DNA of 64,000 nucleotides from Neckera pumila (lineage: Eukaryota > Streptophyta > Bryopsida > Hypnales > Neckeraceae): contig OZ018418.1 of the NCBI GenBank assembly GCA_963969595.1, positions 2,609,001-2,673,000 on the forward strand, given 5' to 3'. Each line of letters starts with the position of its first letter. Position 1 is the stretch's first letter. Position numbers and translations under genes: made by a program. The notes under the pieces were generated by a model. It saw nothing but the letters and a program-made list of their open reading frames with translations, had not been told where the DNA came from and did no database searches. Below are positions 45,984 to 57,208 of this stretch, in pieces.

Positions 45984-47768
45984 CTACCCACTTCTTCTTT
46001 TGCCACTTGAATGGTGTTGGTGCTGTCTTGACAACACCTTTCCTTGCTGGCTGTTGTCGACTACCAGTAGACTTAGTAACTTTCCCCTTTGAAGGGATTG
46101 GAGACTTACCTTTCCCCTTCTCGCGTGCCGGTTTGGTTCCGGTTTGGATTCTTCTTGTTCTTCCTTGGTTTCTTCCCTAGATTTGGACTGACTGTCCTCC
46201 TTCTCAGTGGTCTCTAGCGACTCATCCCTCTCAGAGTCAAGCTCAATTGTTGGTGATGCCTCCCTACTCCTCGTTGATGTTGATTTCCGTTTGGTTGAGG
46301 CTGACTTGGGTGCCTGACCGGAAAGCGTGCTCTGTGGAGTGTTAAGATCCAGTTCCACAGTCTTACTATAATTGCGAGTCTGGGATGCAGTTGATAACCC
46401 TTTTCTGGTCCCCGAATCAATCTTCAACTTGGAGTGGCTGGCTGGTGTGGTCTTCTCTTCCGCACTTCCCTTCAAATTTTGGTTAGCTGAACTTTGCAGT
46501 GATGTTGCTGTGGTGTGAGTCTCCTCCTTCACCTTTCCTTTGGCCTTTGCCGGTTTCAGTTCTAGGTGCACATTAGCATTCTCCATGACTTCTCTCAACT
46601 CAAATAAGGTACGCTCCATCTTCACATGATAGGACACCAAGATTGCAACAACCTTGGGTCCCATCTGAGCTCCCTCCTTGAATATCCCGGCCTCAAAAAG
46701 TTTGGCTTTGTTAATTACCTCGCCTAGGTTTCCAACAAACTTTCGGATCCGTTTAAGGGTGTCCAAAGTTTCAGCCGAGAGCTGTCTACCCTCACTCTCA
46801 GACTTTTTCCCTAACCTATTCTGCATATCCTTTATTTGACCGGGTAGGCTTGCTATCCGGTTTTCAGACTTCTGGGTCACCTCCTTATCACTCATCATTT
46901 TTTCTTGGATGCCCTTCAGTTCACTTATAATCACCCCAAGAGGGTCAGTTGACTTTGCCCAAACCGGATCCTTACTAGTCCCCTCTCCAGCTACTCCCTT
47001 GTCTTTCTTCAGGGGTTCCTCATATTCCTCTTCGGGTTCTGACTCATCTACTGACGCTTCTTTCTTCTCTCCCGGTTCCGGACTAATGTCATACTGTAAC
47101 ATTACATCCACGGCCTTGTACTCGGTTACCTCCTTTCCTCTCAGTAACTCATTATGCTCATAGAGGTGGAAGAGAAAGGGAGAGAGACTAGAGGGTCTGG
47201 GATTGCCTACTATCAAGACCATCTTAGCCACTACTTCCTTCAATACTAAACCCCAATTCACTTTCCTCTCTCCGATTAGTGCACCAAAAATGGTATTTGC
47301 TATGGTAATGGAGACCCGGGTAGGATGCTCCGGATACAAGATTAGAACTAAAAACTCCAAAACTCTCCTATACGTCAAGTTTGAGCAATCCGCTGCTTTG
47401 TATCCATCCTTGGGGCTGATAGGGTTGCAAAACTTACCATTAGCAAACTTATCTGTCCGTCTAGCCATTCCTTCCCCCTCTTTGGGAAAGTTGTACACCT
47501 CTCCCCACATCTCTGGAGTCCATCCGGCTAGATGCATCCAGATTGTGTGATGCCACTCGCTTGATTGCTTTGTGAGTAGCTCCCCCACGATCACCTCATT
47601 CTTCAAGTTCCAGGGCCTCCGCATGAAGCCATCGCATCCAAGCCCCATCAAGCCCTCCTGCAAGAGTGCCTTCTCTTTGGCATTCTTTGACAGTCCAGGC
47701 GTCATGGACCGGAATTTGAGCGAAGGCGACTCTTCACTCATCTTAGCCTTTACCATGGCTCTGAGCAA
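45984..47768 (-). CDS. Unit 3 protein, longest copy of the lineage-specific family (about 594 codons)
   Basis: This is the only long uninterrupted copy. Residues about 40-110 hold FMRRPWNLKNEVIVGELLTK, TPEMWGEVYNFPKEGEGMAR and NGKFCNPISPKDGYKAADC. About 130-215 hold RRVLEFLVLILYP, NTIFGALIGERKVNWGLVL and SLSPFLFHLYEHNELL. Then come Glu-rich linkers, a helical region with IRKFVGNLGEVINKAKLFEA and VSYHVKMERTLFELREVM, and a Lys/Ser/Glu-rich low-complexity half. The last 40 codons probably belong to another frame, in which the end reads TPFKWQKKKWVEHL, so one small indel lies near 46130. It might be a Gag-like or 'putative plant transposon protein' (PF20167-like) family. No zinc knuckle, protease or polymerase is seen. 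The ATG at 47738 (MSEESPS) is an alternative start. Confidence 0.7.
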   Translation of the reverse strand: MLRAMVKAKMSEESPSLKFRSMTPGLSKNAKEKALLQEGLMGLGCDGFMRRPWNLKNEVIVGELLTKQSSEWHHTIWMHLAGWTPEMWGEVYNFPKEGEGMARRTDKFANGKFCNPISPKDGYKAADCSNLTYRRVLEFLVLILYPEHPTRVSITIANTIFGALIGERKVNWGLVLKEVVAKMVLIVGNPRPSSLSPFLFHLYEHNELLRGKEVTEYKAVDVMLQYDISPEPGEKKEASVDESEPEEEYEEPLKKDKGVAGEGTSKDPVWAKSTDPLGVIISELKGIQEKMMSDKEVTQKSENRIASLPGQIKDMQNRLGKKSESEGRQLSAETLDTLKRIRKFVGNLGEVINKAKLFEAGIFKEGAQMGPKVVAILVSYHVKMERTLFELREVMENANVHLELKPAKAKGKVKEETHTTATSLQSSANQNLKGSAEEKTTPASHSKLKIDSGTRKGLSTASQTRNYSKTVELDLNTPQSTLSGQAPKSASTKRKSTSTRSREASPTIELDSERDESLETTEKEDSQSKSREETKEEQEESKPEPNRHARRGKVSLQSLQRGKLLSLLVVDNSQQGKVLSRQHQHHSSGKRRSG

Positions 47769-48404
47769 CTACTTGGAGCAAATAACAACCTCTCCAGTCC
47801 CCCTTGCCCTAAACAGTTGCATCCCACTACTGTTCTTTCTCATAGAGCCAGACAGTCTCACAATCGCTCAACTGAAACCGGAATCTCAAAGCTTGTATTC
47901 TTGTAAGCTCTCAGCGCAACACTTCTTTGAAAACACTCACTCACAATCAGAAAGCACCAGAATGAGAAGATAGAATGAAGAGGTTGCTACAGAACCCCTT
48001 CTTCTTCATTGTCCATCCGGTTTTCCTACTGTTGAAAATGACCGTTCCCATCTTCACCGAGAAATAATTCCTGTTCAATGGCTCTCCTAATTTCCCGATA
48101 GCGATTGTTAGCTCCCGGTTTCTATTTCCGATACCGGTTTGATTGATTCCGAATCCCTAGACTCCCGGTAGTGATCCCATGTTGGTTTCTGGTTTGCAAT
48201 ACAAGACAGAAACAATTAACATCCATCTTAACTATTTTATCTCTTTTAAGAGATCCTATGGTTGCTAATCTAGAAATCTACTAAACTTTGTACTTCTACC
48301 CATAAAACAACAAAAAAAATATGGAAATGAAATGTCTTTAACCTAATGCTATTACAAAGTAATAGAATTTGGTATTCCGGGCTCCCACAATACTTCACTC
48401 GGAA

Positions 48405-49640
48405 TTTGAATTGGTGTCATCTCCTTAATTTGGAGCTGTAGACCCCGACCTATAATCCCCAAGATATGGTCCTCCACCATAGGTGTCTTCATGTCCGGTT
48501 GATGCACCTCCTTGTCCATAATTTCCATAGTAAGGATCTCCAAAAGTTGGTGGGGGAACTAGAAGATTTTGTTTGGACAATCCTTCAGTTGAACCATCGG
48601 TATCATATCTTCCTTGATGTCCATACAAACCACCTGGAGTACGTCCCAAATTGTACTGGGATCCACCCTCGCTAGAAGGAGTATAGTGCGTGGTTCCATG
48701 GCTCCCTCCTCCGCTTTGAGAGCCAATTTGAGGGTTGTTATTGTAGTATGAACCATGTCCTCTAGCTTGTGCATCACGTGTACCGCGGTCACATTTGTAT
48801 GACCCTTGATGTCTAGGATGTCCATATGAAACACCTGCATTGGATCCAGAATAGTATTGCAAGCCCCCTTGGCTAGAACCACCTGTAGTGGATCCATAAT
48901 AGTATTGTGAGCCTCCTTGGCTAGAACCACCACAGCGGTAGGACCCATGTTCCCGATGTTGTTGCCCACGGTCTTCCAAACTCCTGGGCTTTGCGTCTTG
49001 CAGTTGTTGCTCATACTCAATGTCTTCTCGACTTTCTTTACGCTTGTGCCTCTCTACAAATGTCATGCGGGTTGCAACCTCATTATCATTGTCGCCGTCA
49101 TCCGAGTATTCATCCTTGGCATCCGGCATCACCGTTGCAGGAAATCCAAATTGGCCTCAATTGGACCACTTATACATGCAATTGCTTAGTTGAGTCCAGC
49201 TTGTATAAATAGTTGCTTCATTGCGATTCAAATTGTTCACAAATTTTCCATAAATGGTGCACCAATCAACATTTTTGTAGAGTACAATCTCCGCCTAAAC
49301 CATGGCCATGTTGGAATAGTTTATGATGTTCAGTTTGGAGTCACATATATTAGCATTACGCGTTACTTCATCATATCGGTGAATGAAGTGTTTGCTCAAG
49401 AACAACAACTATGCACCTTCCCAACGAAGAACTTGTACAATGGCGCATTCTTTTGGCCAAATTTTGGCGAGGTGCGTCATTTTCACGTACTTCTTGCATG
49501 TAGTGCAAGACCAAGTTTTTTGGAATGACTCTTCCCATCCACTTTCCGCTACACAATTCAGGTTGGCCCAATCCTCCCAATTTATGTCTTGGGACTTGCC
49601 CTTCTTACTATTTCTTGAGGGTTTACCGCGAGGCATGGTG
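48405..49640 (-). pseudogene. Decayed transposon protein with zinc-finger-like N-terminus and Gly/Ser/Tyr-rich tail
   Basis: The ATG at 49636 gives MPRGKPSRNSKKGKS, then ESGWEESFQKTWSCTTCKKY and KMTHLAKIWPKE. The W-C-x2-C-K-x6-H arrangement resembles a BED-type finger at the start of hAT transposases. After broken sequence, another frame reads NRNEATIYTSWTQLSNCMYK and EYSDDGDNDNEVATRMTF. It ends in a 150-residue tail of Gly, Ser, Tyr and Gln (repeats like GGSSQGGSQYY) that stops at 48425. The catalytic middle part is not recognisable. hAT assignment is tentative. The gene start lies about 240 bp from the GTCCG island at 49880. Confidence 0.4.
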
Positions 49641-49879
49641 ACCTGATTAAAATCTTTGTTCTTGATGACCAGGTTCACATAAAATTCTCCAATACGCAGA
49701 CGAAGTGCTTCATAGTTACAATTTGAAGCCCCTAAGGTACTCACTTGCACTGAAGTGCGTAAAGCAGTCCTACATTCAAGCCCAACTGTTTGCGCACCAA
49801 ACCAAAAGGGACACACAGAGCCGCAGATTGAAATCGGGTATTGGATTGTCCACTCTGGGAGGGAAACGATTGTGAGGAA

Positions 49880-50290
49880 ATGAACCAACCACCCCGCTCT
49901 TTATTCAGGCCGACGGCCAACGACCCGAGGCGGACGCGTATGATCGCATCGGATGGCCTAACGGCAGACACTAGGATCTAGCAAATAGCGATCGCCGTCT
50001 AATGGATCACACGGCCACCGACAAAGGGTGGACGGATCAACAGACAGAGAAAGTGGACAAACAGGAACGACGGCCATGGAATGCGGATTGGGGGCCGGCA
50101 TCGGAGCAAACAAAGGCATTGGCATGGTGGACAAGGGTGTCGGTGAGGCAAACGGCGGCGCCCTCGGTTGCTGAAGGCAGCAGACGGACAGGCGGTCAGC
50201 ACGGCGGATGTCAAGAGGGACGGCAGGGCGGATGTCAGGACGGACGGCAAGGCGGATGTCAAGGTGGAGGGCAAGGGGAACGGTAAAGTA
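49880..50290. repeat. GCGGACG/GGACGG-rich island upstream of the 49636 gene start
   Basis: This is a GC-rich, CpG-rich patch with GGCGGATGTCA repeated four times near 50205-50265 and with GGACGGACGG, GGACAAACAGG and CGACGGCC words. ORFs on both strands here are repeat by-products. The word family is shared with the islands at 17990 and 39660. Confidence 0.6.
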
Positions 50291-50410
50291 GACAGGTTGT
50301 GTTTAGTTTGGTTTGGGTCTTTAGGATAATAAAAAACAAATGATAAAATTACAAAGGAATCAGAATGCCAAATTGAAGGTCAACCCGTGTGGGACCAAGG
50401 AGACTCTGCA

Positions 50411-50580
50411 GTACCTTGAGGGGATGGCCATAAGTCATAGGCTTCTTACAACTCATTTGGGTTTGAGGTAGTCAAGTGTTCGATTCCCAGTAACATCCTC
50501 TCCCTTGTTTGATGATGTCACCCTCTTTGTTGGAGGATTTGGTTTGGTTCTAGTAGCCAACCACCTAAAGAAAAGAAAAA
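50411..50580 (+). mobile_element. tRNA-derived SINE-like element
   Basis: An A-box-like sequence (TGGCCATAAGTCATAGG, about 50425) and a B-box (GTGTTCGATTCCC, 50477-50489) lie about 50 bases apart, as in tRNA-type polymerase III promoters. A pyrimidine-rich body follows and the element ends in AAAGAAAAGAAAAA. No convincing flanking duplication was found, so the borders are approximate. Confidence 0.55.
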
Positions 50581-50669
50581 GCGTCCAGTGAATTTGTATT
50601 TGTATGTGGGAGGGATTATGATTTGCTTATGAAGGGATACATTATGTATTGGAAGGCTTGGAAGAGGTA

Positions 50670-50743
50670 GTTTTGAGTTTCAAAGCGAGATGTTTGTAGT
50701 GCAATCCAACCACAAACATCTTTGTCCAAAACTCAAAACTATG
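50670..50743. repeat. 74 bp inverted repeat, arms about 30 bp
   Basis: TAGTTTTGAGTTT..AAG and AGATGTTTGT on the left pair with ACAAACATCT and CAAAACTCAAAACTA on the right around a 14-base loop. Only a few mismatches are present. It has no family relation to the GC-rich fold-backs. Confidence 0.75.
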
Positions 50744-50896
50744 TCTACTTAGCCCTCAAAGTACATGACTGCCTTCCTCATTAACAAATAATATTTGCTA
50801 CTTGCATACAACCATGCATTGGCTAAGCATTTTGTAATTTTAGCAAGGCTGATTACAAAGATATAGGGTGTAAGGAAAGAAGTGTATTAAGTAAAA

Positions 50897-51530
50897 AATG
50901 ATCCCCTCTCATCCACCATAAAAAACCACAATTCATCCCCACTCCAATTCAATCCCTCTAAAAATGTAGAGTACAAAGATGACAAAAAATTAGAAGAAGA
51001 TTTATACAAGGGGCCATTTGTTGAATCCACAACTATTTCATCCAAACATCATTATTTAAAATTTACAATGGGAATCCTAAACAATGGTCCCCTCTCTTTC
51101 ACCGTGAGAAACCACAATTCATCTCCACTCCAATTCAATCCTTTTAAAAATATAGAGTACAAAGATTACAAAAAAAATTAGAAGTTTTAAAGAAGGAGCC
51201 ATTTGTACAATCCATGACTATTCGTCTAAACATCATTATTTAAAATTTACAGGGGAAATTCTAAACAATGGTCCATTCTCATTGACCATTAGAAACCACA
51301 ATTCACCCCCACTTCAATTCAATCCTTCTAAAAATGTAGAGTACTAAGATTAAAAAAAAATAAGAAGTTTTAATGAAAGAACCATTTGTACAATTCATGA
51401 CTATTTTGTCTAAACATCATTATTTAAAATTTACAACGGGAATCCCAGACAATGGTCCCCTCTCATTTACCATTAGAAACCGCAATTCATCCGCATTGGA
51501 ATTTAGTCAGTGTATCAAATTATAAATTAT
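50897..51530 (+). repeat. Satellite-like tandem repeat, 184-186 bp unit, about 3.4 copies
   Basis: The word CC(A/G)CAATTCA(T/C)CC occurs at 50926, 51112, 51296 and 51480, giving spacings of 186, 184 and 184. Each unit also holds AAAATGTAGAGTAC, CCATTTGTACAAT, CATCATTATTTAAAATTTAC and ACAATGGTCCCCTCTC. Units differ by scattered substitutions. The length is in the nucleosome range typical of plant satellites. It directly abuts the 31 bp minisatellite. Confidence 0.9.
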
Positions 51531-51540
51531 AAAGTCTAAT

Positions 51541-51960
51541 TCGGCCCGTTTGCCTAGCCGTCTGCCAAAAATAAGACCGTTTGCCCTCTAATCCGTCCAA
51601 AATCCCATAGTCCACCCAATTCTTGTCCGTCTGCCAGAAATACAACCGTCCGCTCTCCCGTCCCACAAAATTTCAATTGTCTACCCTCTCGTCCGCCAAA
51701 ATTCCGACCATTCGTCCTCTCGTCCGCCAAAAATTCCAATCGTCCACCTTTCCGCCAATGTTTCAACCGTCCGTCCTCTCGTTCGCCAGAGTTCCAACCA
51801 TTCGCCCTCCCGTCTGCCAAAATTCCAACCATCCGCCTTCCTGTCCGCCAAAATTCCGACAGTCCGCCCTCCGTCTGCCAAAATTCCGATCGTCCGCCCT
51901 CCCATCCGCCAAAATTCCGACCGTCCGCCATTTTATCCAAACACCCGCTGCGTCCGCTGC
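51541..51960 (+). repeat. 31 bp GTCCGCC minisatellite, about 13 copies
   Basis: The unit is close to GTCCGCCAAAATTCCGACC plus GTCCGCCCTCCC, repeated with substitutions across 420 bp. The long minus-strand ORF here is produced by the repeats (31 bp gives a frame-rotating pattern rich in Trp, Arg, Glu and Gly) and should not be annotated as a gene. It shares its words with the islands at 17990, 39660 and 49880. Confidence 0.88.
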
Positions 51961-52019
51961 ATCTGGACGTCCAATTTTTGGACGTAATTTGCCCTGGGAC
52001 GCAACGTCTTGTCAACTCG

Positions 52020-54510
52020 GGGGATGCAGAGTGTGAAAAAAATAAGGGGATAGGTGTAAATACCAAGTATTTTACAAGGGGATATTACCTTTTGTAAATT
52101 TCTTTTAGGCATGCTATCATTATGTGATTTTCTACTTTGGATCATTACAAAGGAGGCTTCTATTACTTATAATTCTCAATTGCCATGAATATATGATATG
52201 CTATTTTAGTTTGTATTTTTTTCTCTACTACATTTTCTTTTCTTACACTAGGTTTTTTATGAAGTTTTTTTTCCCCACGAATGACTACTTAGATCCAGAA
52301 ATCTGGTGTAGAGTTCAAAGTTAACAAATAGGGTTTGAAATTCTTTTATACATAAAATTACCCAAGCTCAATCACATTCTTGTAGATGCAAAGTTTTAAA
52401 ATCCATAAATGTGGCATAAAATCTTTGATTTAGCTATGATTGTGTAAAGTTATGTGGTTTTGTGCAAGTTATGGCAATAGGAAGAAAAGTCAACTTCTAA
52501 AACTAAATCCAAATGTGCACTCCTATAACTTTTTCAAAACCTAATTTAAAAAAAAATCAATAGCAGATGCCCACATGTCGGGAAAATGCATTTCTAAAAT
52601 TCTATCAATCAGCTACATGTTCCAACACCTAGACTACAACACAAATATAGGAACATAAATGAAAATGGACAATAAAGATAAGCATCAAAAGATCAATCGC
52701 TAGCACTAAACACTAAATTGCCAATTTCTTGTAAATCCACAAAGATTTGACAGCCATAGACAATTGCCCGGAAACAACCTATCCAACATTTGAAAATTGA
52801 TTAAAGTAGGTGGCTCTAAAGCAACACTTTAAGGGTTGTTGGGCCTTTTTGATGGATTCAAATGCATAAAATTACTTTTTCTTATTTTTCACTTGAAAAA
52901 AAATTGATGCAAAATCTAACCCAAGTGGTTTCATAATTTTTGGAGCTTTTATGAATTAGTGATGAGTTTTCAAAGAATTTTGCCACAGGAACCTATTTTT
53001 GACTTCTAGCCTTTGCAAAATCCACTCTTAAATGGTTTGTACAAAGATATGGCTATACCAAAAAGAAGCATTGAAGCATGCAAAAAGTAATAGATAGGTT
53101 CCTAAGTGTGACCTTTATTAAAACATGAATGGAAGCTTGAGTTAATTATTATTTCAGATTTTTTAACATACGTAGGAAGGTAGTTGAGCTACCAATTCTC
53201 ATTTTGAAAAAAATTAATGAACATCTATCCACTTAATTAGAAATGGACTTATTGTGGCTTCTAAATCAACTTTTAATGAAGTAAGTACCATTCATTGGAG
53301 AAGATGAACCAACTCTTCTTCCTCTCCTACATAATCAATAGTCCATCATGTATCCATTTATGAACCACCTAATGGACGGTTTGAAGAAGAAGGTTGGTTT
53401 TAGAGCACACTACCATACTTAACCATTATGCCACTCACAAGGCAATACTATTTAAGACTTTTGTCCAAAAAAAAGAATATAAAGGGGGGCATATTAGGTC
53501 TACTATTTTTATATTGGGACCTATTATTCCACACCCTATAATATTTTGAAGACATCCAATGGCATTTTTAATACCTTATAGTATAAAAAATCAATTTATA
53601 GTTTTTTGTCCAAATGTTTTCTTGGCACCCCATCATTTGTTCACATGTATATAGCTACTCCTACCATTTATTGCACCCCTTGAACCCGTCAACCATGGAT
53701 GCATTGTTGTGAAGAAATTAGGGTCACTTTTGCACCCTAAAACTTACAGCCATCGACCTACAAAAATTAGGGTAATAATAGCGACATCTCTATTACAGAG
53801 AATTCCTTCTTACTTAAAGATTCTAAAACTTTGCGAGAAAAAAATCATTTCTAAATCAACTTCCTTCAGTTTCAAATTCAAGACTTACATTTCTGTTACA
53901 AAATACTAGACATTGCTTCTTGGTGCACTTTTAAAAATCTAGAAGACGTGAAGTTGAACTCTGAAAATGAGGTCAAGTTACCACCAAACCCTTTTTTCCG
54001 ATTGTTTCAACCTTGATTTATGCAAATTACAGCCATTCAAGACCACCGAGCATACCTCTGTCGGATTCTCTGTAAGTTGTTTTGCAGGAACTAATTCTAT
54101 CGTAGCGCGTGCTCTTCATACATTCCCTACTACAAAGCATAATGCAATACCCTAGTGCCTCACACCACTTCAGCATTGGAGAATAACCACAGATGACAGG
54201 ACAATATTGTTTATTAAAAAAAGGAGTATTTCCAAAAACCTAGGTCTATGCAAACTACCATACGAAAGCTCCGAAAAAACAAACAAACTAGCTATGCACT
54301 TTTGACGGACAAGAATGACACGTGTGAATTACTCGGCTACTTTGGATTACTCACACTACATGCTAGAGCATCTAAATATGGAAAAAAAATGCAGTGTAGT
54401 CTCCATTAAAGTCCTCTCCACATTCCGTCATGCACTACGCTGCAAATGTGCAAACATGAAGAAACAACGCTAATGAACCAATACAACTGTGCCAAGAGAC
54501 GCAGATCTCT
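52020..54510. other. AT-rich spacer, no gene seen
   Basis: It contains only short ORFs, including 53709-53909, without recognisable content. No repeat array or transposon terminus was identified. Confidence 0.5.
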
Positions 54511-54513
54511 CAC

Positions 54514-54842
54514 CTTCTTCCTCTTCAAAGATGCAGCACTAACAGGTACTGGAGTTGCACCACCACTCTTGTGTTCCTCGTTGTCCTCCTCAGTGGCACT
54601 TGTAACTGCGACTTTGTCTTCCGCTTTCGTCCTTGTCCTCTTGATTTCGAAACTCCGTCGGGGACAACGGTATTGCTGGCCTCCCTAAAAAATGCAAAAT
54701 GAAGCGCAGCTGCTTCTTTGAATCCCACATCTAGCAAGTTCCGCTCAACTGCGTCGTGGAGCTCCTTTACACGTACGTTCCTTTCCTCCTTATGTACACA
54801 AATTCCGCTGCTACCGCTATCCAAACTTGAAGACCTATCCAT
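54514..54842 (-). pseudogene. Exon related to the 11076-11700 exon, with one frameshift
   Basis: The ATG at 54842 (context ACAATGG) opens MDRSSSLDSGSSGICVHKEE, then VKELHDAVERNLLDVGFKEA and ALHFAFFREASNTVVPDGV. After a frameshift near 54650 the frame continues EDKVAVTSATEEDNEEHK and ends VSAASLKRKK at a good donor, AAGAAG followed by GTGAGA. The KVAVTSA motif and the basic end before a donor parallel the exon at 11076. It may belong to a second, isolated copy of the same CACTA-type gene. Confidence 0.45.
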
Positions 54843-54919
54843 TGTTGGCGGCGAACTGGATTTGACGAGTTCGTTTGCTTGCAATGTGGAATTGAATTGA
54901 AATCTAAAACCACTCAAGT

Positions 54920-57200
54920 GTTAGAGTACATGCAGTCCCTTAGAGTCTATAGAAAAGTGACACGTGTCTTTCACATAGATTTTGAAATCTTTTTCCAAAA
55001 ATTCCAGTTCCAATTATTGTCAAAGTTTTCCTCAAATGAATCAGTCAATTAGACATGAAAGGAAGAAGGGTGAACCTGCAACCGGGTGAATAAGAAAACA
55101 TGAATTCCTATTTTAAATTTTTTTGACATATTGAATGTCTATTGGAATTTGTATATGCACCACTAGGGGGTATGAATTTTTATTTTTCATGTACATGTGA
55201 ACCTCATTGTCTAAGTAAATATTGCATGTGAAGTAAAAGACTCCAAAAATCATAGTACTAATTCAAGCAATAATTGAGATTTTGTAGTTGAAAAAATTGA
55301 TGGTGATATTTTAATGGGATCGCGTCATTAATTACTTGTTCACCTTGTATATGACAAGAAATTAGCGTTCATATATGGCACTCATTTACTTTGTCATTAT
55401 GAGAATTTAGATATTTATTTTTTGAACTTAGATAGCAACATATATACAGATGTGTAAGAAAAAAACTTGCATTGTCAATTTCAAATGAAGAATTTCAATT
55501 TCATTGAATTGGTATTTTGCGTGAATAAGGAATGCTACCATACACTTCAAAATTATGAAAGAGGTTAAGGTGTCACTTGTACATTGAGGTCTCTTCTGCT
55601 TTAATGTGATTTTTTATATCTTGTCGCAGCATATCAATTTCAATTATAAAATGGACATGTTATGATTGTTCTTCTGCGGGAGATTTGGATTAGTAAGTGT
55701 GCATTAAAAACCATTTTTTAAAGAATGAGCTCATACATTTGGAGAGAGTCAAAATTATACTATGAATTCAAGAAAAATCAATACTTAGTTCAATATTAAA
55801 GTAAAACCTTTTGATAGATAGAGTTTTGATAATGTTCTATTGGAGAACCCACTATAACGCACAATTTTTGGGGCAAAATGGTTTTCCAGTGCCTAGAAGC
55901 CTATTACAAACTTGGCTGATTTGTGAAATAATGAAGAGAACAACCAAAACGCTGACATGGTACTGGAGAGTTATATAGACACTAACGATAGGAATGACAT
56001 TGAATTAAAAAAATGAAACTTCAACAATGAAAGGTAAAATGGATTGTGCCTTTTTAGCTAATACTACTAATAGATTTAGTATGCAGAACTTCTCACTAAA
56101 AGGTTGTTGGGAAATGCAAATGGAATGAGTGTTTCTGCCACAATGGACATCGTACAAAAGAGAGTATCATCAATTTTTTCTGTCTAGGGAAGAAATTGAG
56201 AAAATCTTAAGAACTTGTTGGATTTCTGTTCTCTACAAGAGTGGTCCAGGTGAATATAATCCTTAAGCATGATAAGTGCGTGGCCAATGTTTAACATGCT
56301 ACATTGTTTTCCTTCAGTACTTTCATGTTTGTTATACATATAGAAGGGGGGATATAGAGTAGCAACTTAGAAAACACTATGAACATGCGTTGGTTGACTT
56401 TTTGAAATTGTTGATGCTGTCAGTGGCTGTGTTATGGTTAAAATAGTATTAAAGCGCATTCCAAAGGTTCATTGGATTCATTAACAGTTTATAAATAGGA
56501 TTGCTTAATTTTTTGTATTGAAAAGCAGTCACGAAATCTAGTTTGAATGCATTCCAAATTTCAGCTGTTTGCGATAGTCTTCGACAGGAAACATGTGAAA
56601 ACTTCACATATGTAATCAAATCTAAATCTGGATTCTATCTTGAACCACATCATCTAGATTTCTCCCATAGATGTCCATCAACTCGTCATTAAAGTCAGTG
56701 CCTCGTTGCCTTATACCCTTTCTTTTTATAGCAATTTCAATATCTATAGTTCATGCAGGAGGAGTTCATAAAATGAATTATAAAAGAGTGTAGAATATTC
56801 TTTGCACCACAAACATGATTGTTGCAATAGTATTGTATAATGCATATCTAAGTGCCATGCTAGATTGTTTACTTGTATGATTTGTATTCTGATTATTGTA
56901 GAAATAGTAGTTATTGTTAATAGCAAACATGTACTTTATGCATATGAAGGGCACTTCTTTGTCATTTTGAAATAGCAGCGTCAATTTCTTTGACTTTGAA
57001 AGTTATTTAGGAATTTTTTATAGAGAAATGAACATGGCTATTGAGAAACTCTCATCATGCACACTGTTAGCTTCTTCTAGAACAAGTGGATTGGTCGTTG
57101 TAAAACAACAACTTATGTCATTGTCATATATTGAGTTCTTTTTTGTTTCTTGTAGTGAATTTTTACGTCATCCATAACGAATAGCAAAATCTAGTTGTAT
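54920..57200. other. AT-rich spacer, no gene seen
   Basis: No ORF of note, array or terminus was recognised in this stretch. Confidence 0.5.
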
Positions 57201-57208
57201 TAGAAACC

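Larger units (their letters stand above)
42075..48387 (-). mobile_element. Unit 3: gene-bearing TG...CA element, split by nested unit 2
   Basis: On the minus strand it starts TGTGGGAGCCCGG (at 48387) and ends TTGTGCTACGACA (at 42075). ATACT flanks both sides (42070-42074 and 48388-48392). Without the 2.6 kb insertion it is about 3.7 kb. Its 3' region lies in two pieces (45479-45983 and 42075-42826), cut by unit 2. The part at about 42620-42700 (TCCTCACAAC, CAGGTCACTCA) matches the reverse complement of unit 1's 3' region, which confirms the orientation. No LTR pair is visible. The right end lies 38 bp from the stop of the Gly-rich ORF at 48425. Confidence 0.82.

Noticed and set aside
48559..49020. 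Second minus-strand ORF (Met/Asp/His-rich) overlapping the Gly-rich ORF
   Set aside because: It is a frame-shifted shadow of the low-complexity Gly/Ser/Tyr tail.
51554..52066. 170-codon minus-strand ORF rich in Trp, Arg, Gly and Glu
   Set aside because: It is the reverse reading of a 31 bp minisatellite. The periodic residues follow the repeat and do not indicate a protein domain.
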